Assembly: GCA_963704815.1 (NCBI GenBank)
Contig: CAVPHU010000011.1
Span: 74,479 to 138,478, forward strand
Length of the DNA: 64,000 bases
DNA from: DATKWD01 sp963704815
GTDB lineage: Bacteria > Actinomycetota > Acidimicrobiia > Acidimicrobiales > Salinilacustritrichaceae
Reading direction: 5' to 3'
Both the position numbers and the translations under genes were made by a program. Numbering within the stretch: the stretch's first letter is position 1; each line of letters starts with the position of its first letter. Positions 36,603 to 44,990 of the stretch are shown here, piece after piece. The notes beneath the pieces are model-generated. The model did not search any database. It was not told where the DNA came from and was given only the letters and a program-made list of their open reading frames with translations.

Positions 36603-38435
36603 GTGCTCACCTCGCGCCGCCTGCTCGCCGTCCTCCTCACATCGCTGCTCGTCATGGCCGCCTGCGGGACCGATGAGGGCGGCGACAACCCGCTCGGCGA
36701 CTCGTCGCAGGGCAACCTCGACGCCGACCCCGGCGACTGCATCGTGGTCGACATGGCCGTCTCGTCGGAGAAGATCGAACTGCTGACCGACCTCGCCGGC
36801 GAGTTCAACAACACCGGCGCCGAGGTGAACGGCGAGTGTGTCTTCGTCCGGGTGCAGAAGAAGGCCTCGGGTGGGGCCGAGCAGCTGCTCGAGAAGGGCT
36901 GGGACGAGAGCATCGAGGGTCCCCGGCCGGTCGTGTGGTCACCGGCGTCGAGTGCGTGGGCGGCCGTGTTGAACCAACGCCTCTCCGAGCAGGGAGAACC
37001 GTCGATGGCCAACGAGGTCACGCCGTTCATGCTCACGCCCGTGGTGATCGCCATGCCCGAGCCGATGGCCGAAGCGTTGGGCTACCCCGACACCCCGATC
37101 GGCTTCACCGACATCCTCGAACTGGCCCGCAGCGAGCAGGGTTGGGCCGAGTTCGGCCACCCCGAGTGGGGCCAGTTCCGGTTGGGCAAGACCAACCCGA
37201 ACTTCTCGACGACCGGCCTCAACACCCTGTTCGCGCAGACCTACGCCGCGACCGGCAAGACCACCGGCCTGTCCCTCGAAGACCTGGCCCGGCCCGAGGT
37301 CGTCGATTTCGGCACCGGCGTCGAATCGGCGGTCGTGCACTACGGCGACACCACGCTCACCTTCCTCAACAACTGGTACGAGGCCGACCAGCGGGGCAAT
37401 CCGTTCGCCTACGTGTCGGCGGTGGCCATCGAGGAGAAGTCGATGATCGACTACAACACCGGCAACCCCGACGGCATCGTCGATCAGGGCGAGGAACCCC
37501 GCCCGCCCCGCATCCCGCTGGTGGCCATCTATCCGAAGGAAGGCACACTCTTCTCTGACAACCCGTTCATCATCCTCGACGCCGAATGGGTGAACGAAGA
37601 TCAGAAGGCCGGGGCTCGGCTGTTCCAGGACTTCGTGCAGCAGCCGGAGAACCAGGAGCGGGTGCTCGAGTTCGGCTTCCGGCCAGGGAACTCCGAGGTG
37701 GCCGTCGGTGCCCCGATCGTCGCCGCCAACGGCGTCGACCCGGCCCAGCCGGCCACGCTTCTCGACGTGCCCTCGCCCGAGGTGGCGGTCGAGATCCTCG
37801 ACCTCTGGGAGGACCAGCGCAAGACGGCCCGGGTCGACCTCGTGATCGACGTCTCCGGCTCGATGGGCGATGCCGCGGTACCCGGAGGAAGTGAGACCAA
37901 GCTCGATCTCGCCAAGCGGGCGGCGATCGAGGCACTCGACCAGTTCGGCGAGAACGACGAGGTCGGCCTGCGGGTCTTCACGACCGATCTCGATGCCGAG
38001 GGCGCCGAGTTCATCGATCTCGTCCAGGTCGAACGCGTGGGAGACGTGCGCGAGGCGCTCAAGCGCGAGATCGGCCAGCTCGTGCCCCTCAACGGCACGC
38101 CGCTCTATTCGGTCACCCAGGCGTCCTTCGACGACGCCCTCGCCACGTTCGACCCGACCCGGATCAACGCCGTCGTGCTCCTGACCGATGGCAAGAACGA
38201 GGACGGCGACAGCAGCGACGACCGCCGGCAACTCGACGAGTTGCTGACGTCGTTGCGCGCCAACTCCGAGTCCGAGACCGGTAGCCCGGTCCGGGTGTTC
38301 GCCATCGGCTATGGCGCAGGAGCCGACTTCGCCGTGCTCGGCGACATCGCCTCGGCGTCGAACGGTGCGGTCTACGACGCCAGCGACCCGGCCAGCATCT
38401 CGAAGGTGTTCGCCGAGGTCATCTCGAACTTCTAG
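36603..38435 (+). CDS. Lipoprotein with binding-protein and C-terminal VWA domains
   Basis: About 610 residues. The N-terminus has a signal and a lipobox (LLVMAAC). Residues about 45-400 form a type II substrate-binding domain (VRVQKKASGGAEQLLEKGWDES, PVVWSPASSAWAAVLNQRL, TPFMLTPVVIAMPEPMAEALGYP). Residues about 410-610 are a von Willebrand A domain with a complete metal site (VDLVIDVSGSMGD, then NGTPLYSVT and VVLLTDGKNEDGD). Bacterial proteins with this pairing exist but are little studied. With the AAA ATPase and second binding-like protein upstream it forms an AAA-plus-VWA system reaching the cell surface. A GTG at 36579 is an alternative start. Confidence 0.8.
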   Translation: MLTSRRLLAVLLTSLLVMAACGTDEGGDNPLGDSSQGNLDADPGDCIVVDMAVSSEKIELLTDLAGEFNNTGAEVNGECVFVRVQKKASGGAEQLLEKGWDESIEGPRPVVWSPASSAWAAVLNQRLSEQGEPSMANEVTPFMLTPVVIAMPEPMAEALGYPDTPIGFTDILELARSEQGWAEFGHPEWGQFRLGKTNPNFSTTGLNTLFAQTYAATGKTTGLSLEDLARPEVVDFGTGVESAVVHYGDTTLTFLNNWYEADQRGNPFAYVSAVAIEEKSMIDYNTGNPDGIVDQGEEPRPPRIPLVAIYPKEGTLFSDNPFIILDAEWVNEDQKAGARLFQDFVQQPENQERVLEFGFRPGNSEVAVGAPIVAANGVDPAQPATLLDVPSPEVAVEILDLWEDQRKTARVDLVIDVSGSMGDAAVPGGSETKLDLAKRAAIEALDQFGENDEVGLRVFTTDLDAEGAEFIDLVQVERVGDVREALKREIGQLVPLNGTPLYSVTQASFDDALATFDPTRINAVVLLTDGKNEDGDSSDDRRQLDELLTSLRANSESETGSPVRVFAIGYGAGADFAVLGDIASASNGAVYDASDPASISKVFAEVISNF

Positions 38436-38448
38436 CTAGGGTCGGTCG

Positions 38449-39285
38449 ATGCTCGACGTGACTCCTTCGGGACAGGCGTGTGGCGCCACGGTGCGCGGCC
38501 TCGACCTCACCTCCGAACTCGATGCGTCGACGGTGGCCGAGGTCCGGACGGCCTGGCTCGCCCACCAGGTGCTGGCCTTCCCCGATCAGCCGATGACCGA
38601 CGACGATCTCGAGCGCTTCACCCTCTGTTTCGGTCGATTCGGCGACGACCCGTTCATCGCGCCGATCAAGGGTCGCGACCACGTGATCGCGGTCGAGCGC
38701 CTCGCTGACGAGCAGGCTCCGCTGTTCGCCGACAACTGGCACACCGACTGGAGCTTCCAGGTCACGCCTCCGTCCGGCACCTGCCTGCGGGCGGTCGAGA
38801 TCCCGCCCGTCGGCGGCGACACCCTCTTCATCAACCAGCACGCGGCCCTCGACGCCATGCCGTCGGAGCTTCGCAGCCGGCTGGAGGGGCGCATGGCGGT
38901 CCATTCGGCCCGCGGCCCCTACGCCCCCGACGGGGTCTACGGATTCAACGACGACGAAGCCGATCGGAGCATGGACATCCGGCCGTCGCCTGACGCCGAA
39001 GCGACACAGCTCCATCCGATCATCCGTGCCCATCCCGAGACCGGTCGGGAAGGCATCTTCGGCTGCATCGGCTACATCGTCGGCATCGACGGGATGGACG
39101 CCGACGCGGCCACCGCGCTGCTCATGGAGCTGTACGCCTGGCAGACCCGCCAGGAGTTCCAGTACCGCCATCACTGGGAGCCCGACATGCTGCTCATGTG
39201 GGACAACCGCTCGGTGCTCCACAAGGCCACCGGCGGCTTCGAGGGCCACCACCGCCTCCTCCACCGCACCACCATCGGCGCCTGA
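38449..39285 (+). CDS. TauD/TfdA-family 2-oxoglutarate dioxygenase
   Basis: The 278-residue Fe(II)/2-oxoglutarate dioxygenase has the metal HxD in NWHTDWSFQVTPP (with TCLRAVEIPPVGGDTLFIN behind it), the distal histidine in NRSVLHKATGGF, and the co-substrate arginine in HHRLLHRTT. Family members hydroxylate taurine, alkyl sulfates, aryloxyacids and other small acids. No sulfonate transporter is adjacent. The start lies 13 bases after the VWA gene stop. Confidence 0.88.
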   Translation: MLDVTPSGQACGATVRGLDLTSELDASTVAEVRTAWLAHQVLAFPDQPMTDDDLERFTLCFGRFGDDPFIAPIKGRDHVIAVERLADEQAPLFADNWHTDWSFQVTPPSGTCLRAVEIPPVGGDTLFINQHAALDAMPSELRSRLEGRMAVHSARGPYAPDGVYGFNDDEADRSMDIRPSPDAEATQLHPIIRAHPETGREGIFGCIGYIVGIDGMDADAATALLMELYAWQTRQEFQYRHHWEPDMLLMWDNRSVLHKATGGFEGHHRLLHRTTIGA

Positions 39286-39345
39286 CCCCGGGCTCGAGCG
39301 GGCGGGCTGCGGTCTCGGCGGGACAGAGCCTCGTATCCTTGCCGC

Positions 39346-40128
39346 GTGGCTCGACTGTCCCTTCGCGATCGGTTCTACACCCGACCCGTCGCCCGTGCCA
39401 TGACGTCGCCGTCGGGCATCCTGCTCGGCGGCGCGGCGGCGGCCGTCGTCATCGCGGCCGGTCTCCCCCTCATCGTGGCCCCGATCGCGGCCGGGGCGGC
39501 GTGGGCCGCCCGGGTGGCCGCCTCCATCCCCCGCAATGCCACGGGTGAGCGGATCGACCCGTTCGTGCTGGCCGAACCCTGGCGGCAGTTCGTGCACGAG
39601 GCCCTGCAGGCCCAGACTCGCTACCAGGCGGCCATCGGCACCGCGCTCGACGGACCGCTCCGTGACCGCCTTCGCGAGATCGGCGAACGGGTCGACGACG
39701 GTGTCGACGCCTGTTGGCGGATCGCCCGCCGAGGCCAGCAGCTGGTCGATGCCCGCACCAACATCGACGCGGCCTCGGCGACGCAGGAGCTCGAACGGAT
39801 CAGCACCGACGCAGAGGAGAGCTGGGCCAAAGGTTCGGCCATCGAACGGACCGCCGACGCGTTGCGGTCTCAGATCGCCACCGCACAGCGCATGGACGAG
39901 GTGATCGCCGACACCCACACTCGGCTCCGCCTCCTCGACGCCCGGCTCGACGAGTCGGTCGCCCGGGCCATCGAACTCTCGGTCAGCGCCGACGATGCAG
40001 CCGACCTCGTGAGCCTCGGCGCCGACGTCGACGGGCTCGTGAGCGAGATGGAGGCACTGCGCCAGGCGCTCGACGAGGCCACCACCGTCGCATCACCCGA
40101 ACCGCCGGGTCAGCCAGAGACGGGATGA
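39346..40128 (+). CDS. Membrane-anchored coiled-coil protein of unknown function
   Basis: The 260-residue protein has one or two N-terminal hydrophobic helices (ILLGGAAAAVVIAAGLPLIVAPIAAGAAWAARV). A mainly helical, coiled-coil-prone remainder follows (QAQTRYQAAIGTALDGPLRDRLREIGERV, TDAEESWAKGSAIERTADALRSQIATAQRMDEVIADTHTRLRLLDARLDE). I recognise no family. It starts with GTG and ends overlapping the murJ ATG (ATGA), and a PspA-like gene follows murJ, so a role in the cell envelope is a reasonable guess. Confidence 0.65.
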   Translation: MARLSLRDRFYTRPVARAMTSPSGILLGGAAAAVVIAAGLPLIVAPIAAGAAWAARVAASIPRNATGERIDPFVLAEPWRQFVHEALQAQTRYQAAIGTALDGPLRDRLREIGERVDDGVDACWRIARRGQQLVDARTNIDAASATQELERISTDAEESWAKGSAIERTADALRSQIATAQRMDEVIADTHTRLRLLDARLDESVARAIELSVSADDAADLVSLGADVDGLVSEMEALRQALDEATTVASPEPPGQPETG

Positions 40129-41774
40129 GCGAAACCGAACCGCCGGTGATCGATGCCGACCTCTCCGAGCCGGCCGCAGCCGGCACTCCCCTGTTGCCGC
40201 GGTCCTCGGGGGGTGGGCTGCTCAGATCCAGTGCCCTGGTCGGTGCGGGCACCGCGCTGTCGCGGATCACCGGGTTCGTGCGGGTGGCCGCCATCGCCTA
40301 CGCCTTCGGCGCATCGAACCTCGGAGACGCCTACAACCTCGCCAACCAGGCTCCGAACGTCGTCTACGAGTTGATCCTCGGCGGCATCCTGTCGGCCACC
40401 CTCGTTCCGGTCTTCATCGACCGCCTCAAGCGCGACGACGGCGGCGTCCAGGCGATCGTGGCCGTGACGGTGCGGGTCCTGCTGGTCCTCACCGTCGTCG
40501 CGGTGTTCGCGGCGCCGTGGATCATGCGGTTGTACACGTCTTTGCGCAACGCCGAGGATGCGGCGGCACTCGAAGCCGTCGGCGTTCCGCTGATGCGGAT
40601 GTTCCTCGTCCAGATCCTGTTCTACGGCCTGACCACGTTGGCGACAGCCATCCTCAACGCCCGCAAGGTGTTCACCGCGCCGGCGTTCGCGCCGGTGCTC
40701 AACAACTTCGTCGTTGCGGCGGTGATGGTCGCCGTACCGATCGTCAACGGCGGCGCCCCCGATCTGGCCGATGTGAACGACGACACGGGCCTGCTGCTGT
40801 TGATCGGCCTGGGCACGACCGCCGGCATCATCGCCATGACCCTCGTGCTGTGGCCCTCGGTCCGACGCACGGGCCTCTCGTTCCCGCTCAATGCGCCGAT
40901 GCGCCATCCGGCGGTGCGGGAGATCGCTCGGCTCTCGGGATGGACCGTCGGCTACGTGGCGGCCAACCAGGTGGCACTCGCCGTCATCGCCGTGCTGGCC
41001 AACCAACGCGAGGGCGACGTCACCGCCTACACGACGGCGTTCGTCTTCTTCCAGCTCCCCCACGGCCTGATCGCGGTGTCGATCATGACCACGTTCCTGC
41101 CCGAACTCTCCGATGCGGCCGCCGTCGACGACTGGGCTCGGTTCCGTGCACGCTTTGCGTACGGGCTGCGGGCGCTGGCCGCCGCGATCCTCCCGGCCTC
41201 GGTCGGGTACATCGTGATCGGACGACCCCTCGTCTCGGTGCTGCTCCAACGGGGAAGTTTCGATGCCGCCGACGTGGCCGTCACCGCCGACATCCTCCAG
41301 ACCTTCGCCCTCGGCCTGGTGGGGTTCTCGATCTATCTGTACGCACTGCGGGGCTTCTACGCCATGAAGGACACCAAGACCCCGTTCCTGCTGAACGTGT
41401 TCGAGAACGGGCTCAACATCGTCCTCGCCCTGGCGTTGGTCGGACCGCTCGGGGTGCAGGGCCTCGGCCTCGCCTATGCCGGTGCCTACCTCGTCGCCGC
41501 GGTGGTCGCGCTCGTGGTTCTTCGCGCCCGGATCGGGGGGCTCGGTGGAGCCATCACGCGGCGGAGCCTGGTGTCGACCGCAGCGGCGGCGATCGCCATG
41601 GGGCTGGTCGTCGCCGCCGCCACCAACCGGTTCGGTGGGCTGTCAGGGGCCGATGCGCTGGCGCGGGTCGGGGTGGGCGTCCTGCTGGGGGCTGCGGTCT
41701 ATCTGGCCATCCTCGGTCTGCTCGGCACCACGTTCGCCGCCCCCGACGCCGAGCCCGCTCGTCCGCCGAACTGA
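40125..41774 (+). CDS. murJ: Lipid II flippase MurJ
   Basis: The 549-residue polytopic protein (about 14 helices) belongs to the MurJ/MviN family, which flips lipid II for peptidoglycan synthesis. Signatures are GTALSRITGFVRVAAIAYAFGASNLGDAYNLANQAPNVVYELILGGILSATLVPVF and, in the second half, PVSVGYIVIGRPLVSVLLQRGSFDAADVAVTADILQTFALGLVGFSIYLYALRGFYAMKDTKTPF. It lacks the long cytoplasmic kinase/FHA-binding extension of mycobacterial MurJ. It is coupled to the preceding coiled-coil gene and followed 30 bases later by the PspA-like gene. Confidence 0.94.
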   Translation: MSETEPPVIDADLSEPAAAGTPLLPRSSGGGLLRSSALVGAGTALSRITGFVRVAAIAYAFGASNLGDAYNLANQAPNVVYELILGGILSATLVPVFIDRLKRDDGGVQAIVAVTVRVLLVLTVVAVFAAPWIMRLYTSLRNAEDAAALEAVGVPLMRMFLVQILFYGLTTLATAILNARKVFTAPAFAPVLNNFVVAAVMVAVPIVNGGAPDLADVNDDTGLLLLIGLGTTAGIIAMTLVLWPSVRRTGLSFPLNAPMRHPAVREIARLSGWTVGYVAANQVALAVIAVLANQREGDVTAYTTAFVFFQLPHGLIAVSIMTTFLPELSDAAAVDDWARFRARFAYGLRALAAAILPASVGYIVIGRPLVSVLLQRGSFDAADVAVTADILQTFALGLVGFSIYLYALRGFYAMKDTKTPFLLNVFENGLNIVLALALVGPLGVQGLGLAYAGAYLVAAVVALVVLRARIGGLGGAITRRSLVSTAAAAIAMGLVVAAATNRFGGLSGADALARVGVGVLLGAAVYLAILGLLGTTFAAPDAEPARPPN

Positions 41775-41804
41775 TCGCAACGCGCTGCGGCTACGCTCGG
41801 CGCC

Positions 41805-42641
41805 ATGATCAGGTATCTCAAGCGCTGGTGGAAGTACACGACGGCGAAGCTGACCGGACGCTTCGACGAGAAGGCCGACCCCAAGATCCAGCTCGAACAG
41901 GCCATCCGTGAGGCGCACGAGCAGCACCGGAGGCTGAAGGAGCAGGCGGCCAACGTCATCGCCGGCCAGAAGCAGACCGAGATGCGCCTCAACCGGGCGA
42001 TGGAAGAGCTCGAGAAGGTGTCGAACAACGCTCGACAGGCCGTGCTGATGGCCGACGAGGCCAACAAGGCCGGCGACGAGACCAAGACGATCGAGTACAC
42101 CAACGCGGCCGAGGCCTTCGCCAACCGGCTCGTGGCCCTCGAACAAGAGGTCGAGGACCTCAAGCAGCTCCACTACCAGGCTTCCCAGTCCTCCGATCAG
42201 GCCAAGAACGCCGTCAAGCAGAACGCCCAGCTCCTGCAGAAGCGCCTTTCGGAGAAGCAGCAGTTGGTTGGCCAGCTCGACCAGGCCAAGATGCAGGAAC
42301 AGATGAACTCGGCGATGGCGTCGCTGTCGGAGACCGTGGGCGAAGACGTTCCCACGTTCGAGGAGGTCCGCGAGAAGATCGAGGGTCGGTATGCCAAGGC
42401 CAAGGGCATGAACGAACTCACCGAGACCTCGGTCGAGAGCCGGATGATGGAGATCGAGAACGCCGCCATGAACTTCGAGGCCAAGTCGAGGCTCGAGGAG
42501 ATCAAGTCGCAGCTCGGTCTCGCCCCCGAGGCAGCCGCGGAGAGCACGGCGCCCGAAGCCATCACCGAGACCGCAGCCGGCGCGACCGAGCCGGCACAAC
42601 CGGTGAGCCAGCCCGAGGCGGCACCCACCGAGGGCGCCTAG
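41805..42641 (+). CDS. PspA/IM30 family protein
   Basis: The 278-residue protein is almost entirely helical and coiled-coil. The N-terminal KLTGRFDEKADPKIQLEQAIREAHEQHRRLKEQAANVIAGQKQTEMRLNRAMEE and the central EEVEDLKQLHYQASQSSDQAKNAVKQNAQLL pattern are typical of the phage-shock/ESCRT-III-like membrane-protecting family. An Ala/Glu/Pro-rich tail follows. It sits right behind murJ, and membrane stress or cell-envelope support is the likely role. Confidence 0.9.
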   Translation: MIRYLKRWWKYTTAKLTGRFDEKADPKIQLEQAIREAHEQHRRLKEQAANVIAGQKQTEMRLNRAMEELEKVSNNARQAVLMADEANKAGDETKTIEYTNAAEAFANRLVALEQEVEDLKQLHYQASQSSDQAKNAVKQNAQLLQKRLSEKQQLVGQLDQAKMQEQMNSAMASLSETVGEDVPTFEEVREKIEGRYAKAKGMNELTETSVESRMMEIENAAMNFEAKSRLEEIKSQLGLAPEAAAESTAPEAITETAAGATEPAQPVSQPEAAPTEGA

Positions 42642-42649
42642 CTCCGCAC

Positions 42650-43489
42650 TTGCTCGTCACCCGGTTCGCTCCGTCGCCCACCGGGCACCTCCATCTGGGC
42701 CACGCCTACTCGGCGTGGCTGAACCACTCACAGGCCCGTTCGGCAGGCGGTCGATTCGTACTCCGGATCGAGGACCTCAATGGCGCCCGCTGCCGACCCG
42801 AATACGCCCAGGGTGCGATCGACGATCTGATCTGGCTCGGACTCCACTGGGACGGGCCATTGGTCCGGCAGTCGGACCAGCGCAAGGTTCACTCCGCTCG
42901 ATTGGCCGACCTCGAGCGGCGAGCCCTGGTGTATCGCTGCACCGCGTCCGAGGCCGCCATAGGCGAGGCGACCGATGCGCCGCACCGACCAGACGCCGTC
43001 TTCGAGTCGCCGTCGCTGGCCGCCATGCATGCCCGCGACCGGGAGTCGGCGAGCCGAGGGCCCGTGTGGCGGTTGTCGCTCGACGCTGCGGCGAGCAGCC
43101 TCGGCGACGAGTTCGACGCGCTGCAGGTGACCGAGCTGACACCGGACGGGCGGGTCGAACGACCGGCCGCTGCCGCGAGGTTCGGCGACGCGATCCTGGC
43201 CGTCGACGAACGGAGAGCCACCTATCACCTGGCCTCGGTCATCGACGATGCCGGACAAGGGGTCACCCATGTCACCCGTGGCGACGAACTCCGCGAGGCG
43301 GCCGGCCTCCACGTCCTGCTGGCGACCCTCATGCGGATGCGCCCGCCGATCTACCGCCACCACCGGATGATCACCGACGACCAGGGCAACAGACTCTCCA
43401 AACGAGGCAACGCAACACCGCTGAAGACCATGCGAGCCCAAGGCCTGACCCCAGAAGACATCTCGAGTCAGTTCAAAGGAGCGCCGTAG
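42650..43489 (+). CDS. gluQ: Glutamyl-Q tRNA(Asp) synthetase-like protein
   Basis: The 279-residue protein is a truncated GluRS catalytic domain with HIGH motif (FAPSPTGHLHLGHAYSAW), RIEDLNGARCRPEY, and a KMSKS-like RLSKRGNATPLK near the C-terminus, without an anticodon-binding domain. GluQ-RS attaches glutamate to queuosine in tRNA-Asp. The usual zinc-binding cysteine cluster appears reduced to one Cys (VYRCTASEA), so activity could differ. A TTG start (42650) eight bases after the pspA-like stop is needed to include the first strand. The tandem repeat array at 43,514 begins about 25 bases after its stop. Confidence 0.88.
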   Translation: MLVTRFAPSPTGHLHLGHAYSAWLNHSQARSAGGRFVLRIEDLNGARCRPEYAQGAIDDLIWLGLHWDGPLVRQSDQRKVHSARLADLERRALVYRCTASEAAIGEATDAPHRPDAVFESPSLAAMHARDRESASRGPVWRLSLDAAASSLGDEFDALQVTELTPDGRVERPAAAARFGDAILAVDERRATYHLASVIDDAGQGVTHVTRGDELREAAGLHVLLATLMRMRPPIYRHHRMITDDQGNRLSKRGNATPLKTMRAQGLTPEDISSQFKGAP

Positions 43490-43513
43490 AGGCCGAAACA
43501 ACACAGCAGGGGA

Positions 43514-43892
43514 CGCGCGACGGAGGCGCCAGCCGGAGGAGCAACGGCAACGACCAGCGCGGCTCCGTGCCAACGGCAGGGAGGCGAGGCGCAGTCCAGC
43601 CGAGCCGGCGCGCGACGGAGGCGCCAGCCGGAGGAGCAACGGCAACGACCAGCGCGGCTCCGTGCCAACGGCAGGGAGGCGAGGCGCAGTCCAGCCGAGC
43701 CGGCACGACGGAGGCGCCAGCCGGAGGAGCAACGGCAACGACCAGCGCGGCTCCGTGCCAACGGCAGGGAGGCGAGGCGCAGTCCAGCCGAGCCGGCGCG
43801 CGACGGAGGCGCCAGCCGGAGGAGCAACGGCAACGACCAGCGCGGCTCCGTGCCAACGGCAGGGAGGCGAGGCGCAGTCCAGCCGAGCCGAC
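43514..43892. repeat. Four tandem copies of a ~95-bp intergenic repeat
   Basis: Four nearly identical units begin at GCGCGACGGAGGCGCC-like sequence and end at CCAGCCGAGCC; the ACGGAG marker recurs at 43,520, 43,615, 43,708 and 43,803 (spacing 95, 93, 95). They fill the gap between the convergent gluQ and proB genes. Long open frames through the array are a by-product of the GC content and the repeat. The array shares its core (for example CTCCGTGCCAACGGCAGGGA) with the array at 50.5 kb. Confidence 0.93.
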
Positions 43893-43907
43893 CGAAGCAG
43901 AACAGAC

Positions 43908-44990
43908 TTACGGCAGGACCACGAGGTCGTCCCGGTGGATGATCTCGTGGGGCACCCCGTCGCGGAGGTCCGACGTCTGGTGACCGAGGATCTCGCGGAT
44001 GCCTGCTGCGTCGAGACGGGAAATGCCCTTGGCGAAGACCTGTCCGGTCTCGTCGGTCACCTCGACGGCCTCGTCGGCGTCGAAGCCGCCCTTCACGTCG
44101 ACGATGCCGGCGGGGAGCAGCGACTTTCCGGAGTCGATCAGCGCTCGGCGAGCGCCGGCATCGACGACGATTCGGCCCGATGAGCCGACGGCGAATGCGA
44201 TCCACAGCTTCCGGGCTGCGAGGCGGCGCTCGTGGGGCGGGAAGCTCGTGCCGACTGCCTCGCCGGCGACGGCGTCGACCAGGACGTCGGGACGGTCGGC
44301 GCGGGCGATGACGGCACGGACGCCTGACCAGGCGGCGATCTTGGCGGCGGCGAGCTTCGACGCCATGCCGCCGCTGCCCCGTTCGGAACCGGTGCCTCCG
44401 GCGGCCGTCTCGAGGGCCTGGTCCACTTCGATGATCTCGGCGATCAGGGATGCCGACGCGTCGGTTCTCGGATCTGCGGTGTAGAGCCCGTCGGCGTCGG
44501 TCAGCATCACCAGCACGTCGGCGTTCACGAGGTGGGCGACCAGAGCGGCGAGGCGGTCGTTGTCGCCGAAGCGGATCTCGTCGTCGGCAATGGCGTCGTT
44601 CTCGTTGACCACCGGCACCACTCCGAGGTCGAGGAGCCGGGCGAGGGTGCCCCGCGCGTGCAGGTACTGCTGTCGCACCATGAAGTCGAGCGGTGCGAGC
44701 AGGACCTGGCCCGCCACGAGGTCGTGCACGGCGAGCTGGTCGTCGTACACCGCCATGAGGCGGCTCTGGCCGACGGCCGAGATCGCCTGAAGGGTCACGG
44801 CGTCGCGGGGTCGAGCGATCCCGAGCGCGGGCAGGCCTGCCGCGATGGCGCCCGAGGTGACGAGGACGACCCGGTGGCCCGCGGCGCGGACCGCGGCCAG
44901 TTCGGTGCACACCTTGGTGACGGCCCCGACGTCGATGTGCCCGTCGGCGTCGGTGATCGACGACGTGCCGATCTTGGCGACGACGATCAC
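43908..44990 (-). CDS. proB: Glutamate 5-kinase
   Basis: The 360-residue enzyme phosphorylates glutamate in proline synthesis. The amino-acid-kinase domain shows VVAKIGTSSITDADGHIDV, VLVTSGAIAAGLPALG, VVPVVNENDAIADDEIRFGDNDRLAALVA and GSERGSGGMASKLAAAKIA. A C-terminal PUA domain runs from about residue 270 (GRIVVDAGARRALIDSGKSLLPAGIVDVKGGF). Its start overlaps the obg stop (ATGA). proA, often next, is not in this window. Confidence 0.96.
   Translation of the reverse strand: MIVVAKIGTSSITDADGHIDVGAVTKVCTELAAVRAAGHRVVLVTSGAIAAGLPALGIARPRDAVTLQAISAVGQSRLMAVYDDQLAVHDLVAGQVLLAPLDFMVRQQYLHARGTLARLLDLGVVPVVNENDAIADDEIRFGDNDRLAALVAHLVNADVLVMLTDADGLYTADPRTDASASLIAEIIEVDQALETAAGGTGSERGSGGMASKLAAAKIAAWSGVRAVIARADRPDVLVDAVAGEAVGTSFPPHERRLAARKLWIAFAVGSSGRIVVDAGARRALIDSGKSLLPAGIVDVKGGFDADEAVEVTDETGQVFAKGISRLDAAGIREILGHQTSDLRDGVPHEIIHRDDLVVLP

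Noticed and set aside
43514..43892. CRISPR array
   Set aside because: Units of about 95 bases are the same throughout, without unique spacers, and no cas genes are present.
43468..44910. Long Arg/Pro-rich open frames across the 43.5 kb array and proB
   Set aside because: They are translations of the repeat units and antisense of proB, periodic only because the repeat is periodic.
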